Of a DNA stretch of 41,809 bases, positions 39,821 through 41,809 are shown one piece after another. The stretch is from a virus. The stretch covers positions 1 through 41,809 of IMG/VR virus record IMGVR_UViG_3300046777_002972. One strand, written 5' to 3'. The stretch's first letter is position 1. Every line of letters starts with the position of its first letter. The notes beneath the pieces were generated by a model. The model made no database searches and was not told the origin of the DNA. It was given only the letters and a program-made list of their open reading frames with translations. A program made the position numbers and the translations under genes.

Positions 39821-41341
39821 TTAATCATTTATTGGTAATGGATTATTTTTAACATACTCATCTGCAGTATCTTCAGACATTTGTCTTAAACTTGTCTGAT
39901 ATCTTCTAGAACCATCCGTATGTCCAACGTAAGGACCAGTACCAATTGCCCCATACAAGTATGTTCCCCATTCATCTCTAATATCTTCCCACTTGTTTTT
40001 CGAAATTAAATCACGGTATTCTCTAATCATTGAGTCTTCAACATTATACTGTCCCTGATGAACTATTCCTATAGATGGATTTTTAATATATTTATCAAAC
40101 CACTCTTGGTATTTAGATGTCCTCATCATTGCCGGATTGTTTGACCATCTTACTGTTGTTGTTAGTTCAAAATCAGGAATTCTATTCTCTTTACCATAAG
40201 GAGTTTCTTTCCCATCAACATCACCAGCAATTTCGAAACCTTTTAATTGATTATCATCTTTATTAAACCAAACCGCATGAACAAAATTATTTTTTTCAAA
40301 AACATCTAACAATCCTTTAAAATTAATAGGATGTTCTTTCAAAAATAACCAATCGTGTTCTAAAAAAATAAAATATTTAGTTGTCAATTTTGATAACATA
40401 ATTTGTACACTATCTATTAATCCACATTTCGAATAAACTATCTCATAATTAATTGGTTTATTTCTGTTTTTAAAATAATCTTGTAAAGTCAATATTTTTT
40501 GATAGTCTGTGGTATCTCGATTTGTATCATATATTATTAAAAACTTACATCTCTGTATTTCTTCTGGAATACTATGAAGTAGATATCTCAAATAAAACAA
40601 AAAATTATCTACAAAATGTCCTGCTACCACAATTGTGGTTTCTCTTTCAAATCTAAAATCATCCATAAAATCTTCCTTCTTTATATCTTTATATAGGTAT
40701 TGCTCATAGTTACCCTCAATCCAAGCATCATAGTTTACTTTACCTGAAGGCATCATTGTTGATTCAAAACCTATTGCATGTGAGACCAATTTTGGAGTTG
40801 TGGTCAATACCTTGAAACCCAAAGTACTCAAATGACATAACCAATCATCTATTGCCAAATAATCTTTAAAGTAATTAGAATTATCAAAAATATATTTATA
40901 TGCTCTTTTTTTAATAATATATGCCCACGAACCTGTGCTTTTTGAATTTATAGAAAGTTGGTTCGATATAGGTATTAAATAAGCCTTTGGATTACACCCC
41001 AGAAGTACCACGTCCCAATCCATTGTTTCTAATTGAGAAATAACATCTGATAGGGTTTTTTCGAAATCATACGTATAATCTTTGATTTTCAAATTATCAT
41101 AGATTTGGAAGTCATCTTCTAAAATTAATAATGAATCTTCAGTAGATATTTCAAAAATTTTTAAATGAGATTTGGTACAAGACAAGAATCTTGCCGGGTC
41201 AGTAATTGCCGAAAATCTTTCTAAGTTTAAAATTTTGTACTTTTCTATTTGATGCTCAACACTAGTTCTTCTATCTACAGAGCTATCTAAATTTATATAA
41301 TACCCTTTATCGGCGATTTTTATATCTAATATTGAAACCAT
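39821..41341 (-). CDS. Bimodular glycosyltransferase: GT25-like + GT-A, 506 aa
   Basis: The N-terminal half is a GT25 family module: GYYINLDSSVDRRTSVEHQI (13-32), the strand SLLILEDDFQIYD (70-82) with the EDD metal/catalytic motif, and a WDVVLLGCNPKAY region. The C-terminal half starts at about 235 with IVVAGHFVDNFLFYLRYLL and has FIFLEHDWLFL (about 317-327), an E-x-D-type site of a second GT-A domain; it ends around GHTDGSRRYQTSLRQMSED. Two transferase domains in one protein suggest sequential sugar additions. It starts 2 nt after the partial glycosyltransferase upstream. GT25 proteins act on LPS or on hydroxylysine glycans in other systems; the phage target is unknown. Confidence 0.83.
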   Translation of the reverse strand: MVSILDIKIADKGYYINLDSSVDRRTSVEHQIEKYKILNLERFSAITDPARFLSCTKSHLKIFEISTEDSLLILEDDFQIYDNLKIKDYTYDFEKTLSDVISQLETMDWDVVLLGCNPKAYLIPISNQLSINSKSTGSWAYIIKKRAYKYIFDNSNYFKDYLAIDDWLCHLSTLGFKVLTTTPKLVSHAIGFESTMMPSGKVNYDAWIEGNYEQYLYKDIKKEDFMDDFRFERETTIVVAGHFVDNFLFYLRYLLHSIPEEIQRCKFLIIYDTNRDTTDYQKILTLQDYFKNRNKPINYEIVYSKCGLIDSVQIMLSKLTTKYFIFLEHDWLFLKEHPINFKGLLDVFEKNNFVHAVWFNKDDNQLKGFEIAGDVDGKETPYGKENRIPDFELTTTVRWSNNPAMMRTSKYQEWFDKYIKNPSIGIVHQGQYNVEDSMIREYRDLISKNKWEDIRDEWGTYLYGAIGTGPYVGHTDGSRRYQTSLRQMSEDTADEYVKNNPLPIND

Positions 41342-41343
41342 AT

Positions 41344-41809
41344 TTAATATCTGTCACTATAATTATGAATAGGTGTTAATGGTAAACTCTTCCATTTTAA
41401 TTTAAATTCTGACATCGGTATACACAAAGACCAATTACCACAAACTATTCCTTCGTATCCAAAACCAAATTCTTTTTTGTATCCAAAATCAGTCAACATA
41501 TCCCAATTTTTTGCAAATCGAATTATGTCTTCTGATGATTTACCCATATAAATAATAACAGGTCCATCCATACTATTCAACTCATCTTCCTTAAATTCTA
41601 AGTTGAAGTGTGTCAAATATTTATTATGTAGATAGAATACCTCATTTTGAGAATCCTTTTCATACTTGAATAAAGCTTGATTTGTTACAACAATGTTTTC
41701 CTCAAATAAGTTTGAGATTAAAGAATCAAAATTCTTTGCGTCCCATTCATTATTAAAAACTACATCTGAATCCAAATTTACTACAACATTATATCCAAGT
41801 TCTCCTGCT
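41344..41809 (-). CDS. Glycosyltransferase-like protein, 5' end cut by the window edge
   Basis: The frame is open to the right edge (155 codons). A start at 41775 would need a TTG and cuts off the conserved strand, so the gene very likely begins outside the window. Upstream of that point the frame reads GYNVVVNLDSDVVFNNEW, a GT-A donor-binding strand ending in DSD. The rest (NKYLTHFNLEFKEDELNSMD, then YEGIVCGNWSLCIPMSEF) matches acceptor-side parts of glycosyltransferases only loosely. It is the first visible gene of the minus-strand glycan island and is 2 nt from the next, so it is cotranscribed with it. Confidence 0.7.
   Translation of the reverse strand, partial: AGELGYNVVVNLDSDVVFNNEWDAKNFDSLISNLFEENIVVTNQALFKYEKDSQNEVFYLHNKYLTHFNLEFKEDELNSMDGPVIIYMGKSSEDIIRFAKNWDMLTDFGYKKEFGFGYEGIVCGNWSLCIPMSEFKLKWKSLPLTPIHNYSDRY

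Noticed and set aside
41344-41775. Complete 143-aa gene starting at 41775
   Set aside because: The start would be a TTG in the middle of a conserved strand, and the frame stays open to the window edge, so the gene is partial.
1-41809. tRNA genes, CRISPR arrays, integrase or insertion sequences
   Set aside because: No cloverleaf-like segments, regularly spaced repeats, recombinase motifs or terminal inverted repeats were noticed in the short intergenic gaps; this was a reading by eye, not a search.

Overview
The window is a contiguous piece of a large T4-like contractile-tailed phage (myovirus) genome, about one third G+C by eye. The assignment rests on T4-type core genes recognisable from their motifs: replicative helicase (gp41), 5' nuclease, UvsX recombinase, gp32 single-strand binding protein, family B DNA polymerase (gp43), tail sheath (gp18), tail tube (gp19), tape measure, a gp26-type tail assembly chaperone, neck proteins and baseplate proteins. 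The host is not stated. Most start codons lack a clear Shine-Dalgarno motif and sit in A/T-rich leaders, and gp32 ends in DLPF as bacterial SSBs do. Both features fit a Bacteroidota host, but this is inference. No integrase, tRNA, CRISPR array or insertion sequence was seen.

Layout. (1) 1-4737, minus strand: a replication/recombination block, transcribed 32 > uvsX > 5' nuclease > unknown 151-aa gene > helicase, the last running off the left edge. It is driven by a consensus sigma70-like promoter just in front of gene 32, behind a terminator. (2) 4819-28490, minus strand: the tail module. In transcription order it holds a gp14-like neck protein, a small alpha/beta hydrolase, a gp15-like tail completion protein, a 1064-aa sheath, a HAD-family protein, the tube, a tail assembly chaperone with an apparent frameshifted extension, the tape measure, a 1662-aa baseplate protein, a LysM-like wedge protein, a 2471-aa hub-like protein and two small unknowns. 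A 55-aa ribbon-helix-helix-like gene lies on the plus strand upstream of the sheath gene. (3) 28540-32185, plus strand: a SET-domain protein overlapping an SNF2-type helicase, then a gp13-like neck protein and a small unknown. (4) 32222-41809, minus strand: DNA polymerase preceded in transcription order by a glycosyltransferase/methyltransferase island that includes two multi-domain fusions and a BppU-like structural protein. The island runs off the right edge.

How the parts fit. Blocks 1 and 4 supply the replisome and recombination machinery. Block 2 builds a contractile tail of about 95-100 nm, if 1.5 angstrom per tape-measure residue holds. Neck genes 13 and 14/15 lie on opposite strands around the SET/SNF2 pair. 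The island probably makes or modifies glycans on virion, DNA or host-surface targets. A strand-oriented TATTTAT motif recurs in the short leaders of many tail and neck genes and is the best candidate for a shared late-expression signal.

Less ordinary points: the probable +1 frameshift in the chaperone gene, the giant baseplate proteins with OmpA-like, IPT/TIG and possible lysozyme-like regions, enzymes (HAD, alpha/beta hydrolase) embedded in the tail operon, loss of the gp32 zinc ligands together with an SSB-type tip, and the fused methyltransferase-HtrL-glycosyltransferase protein.
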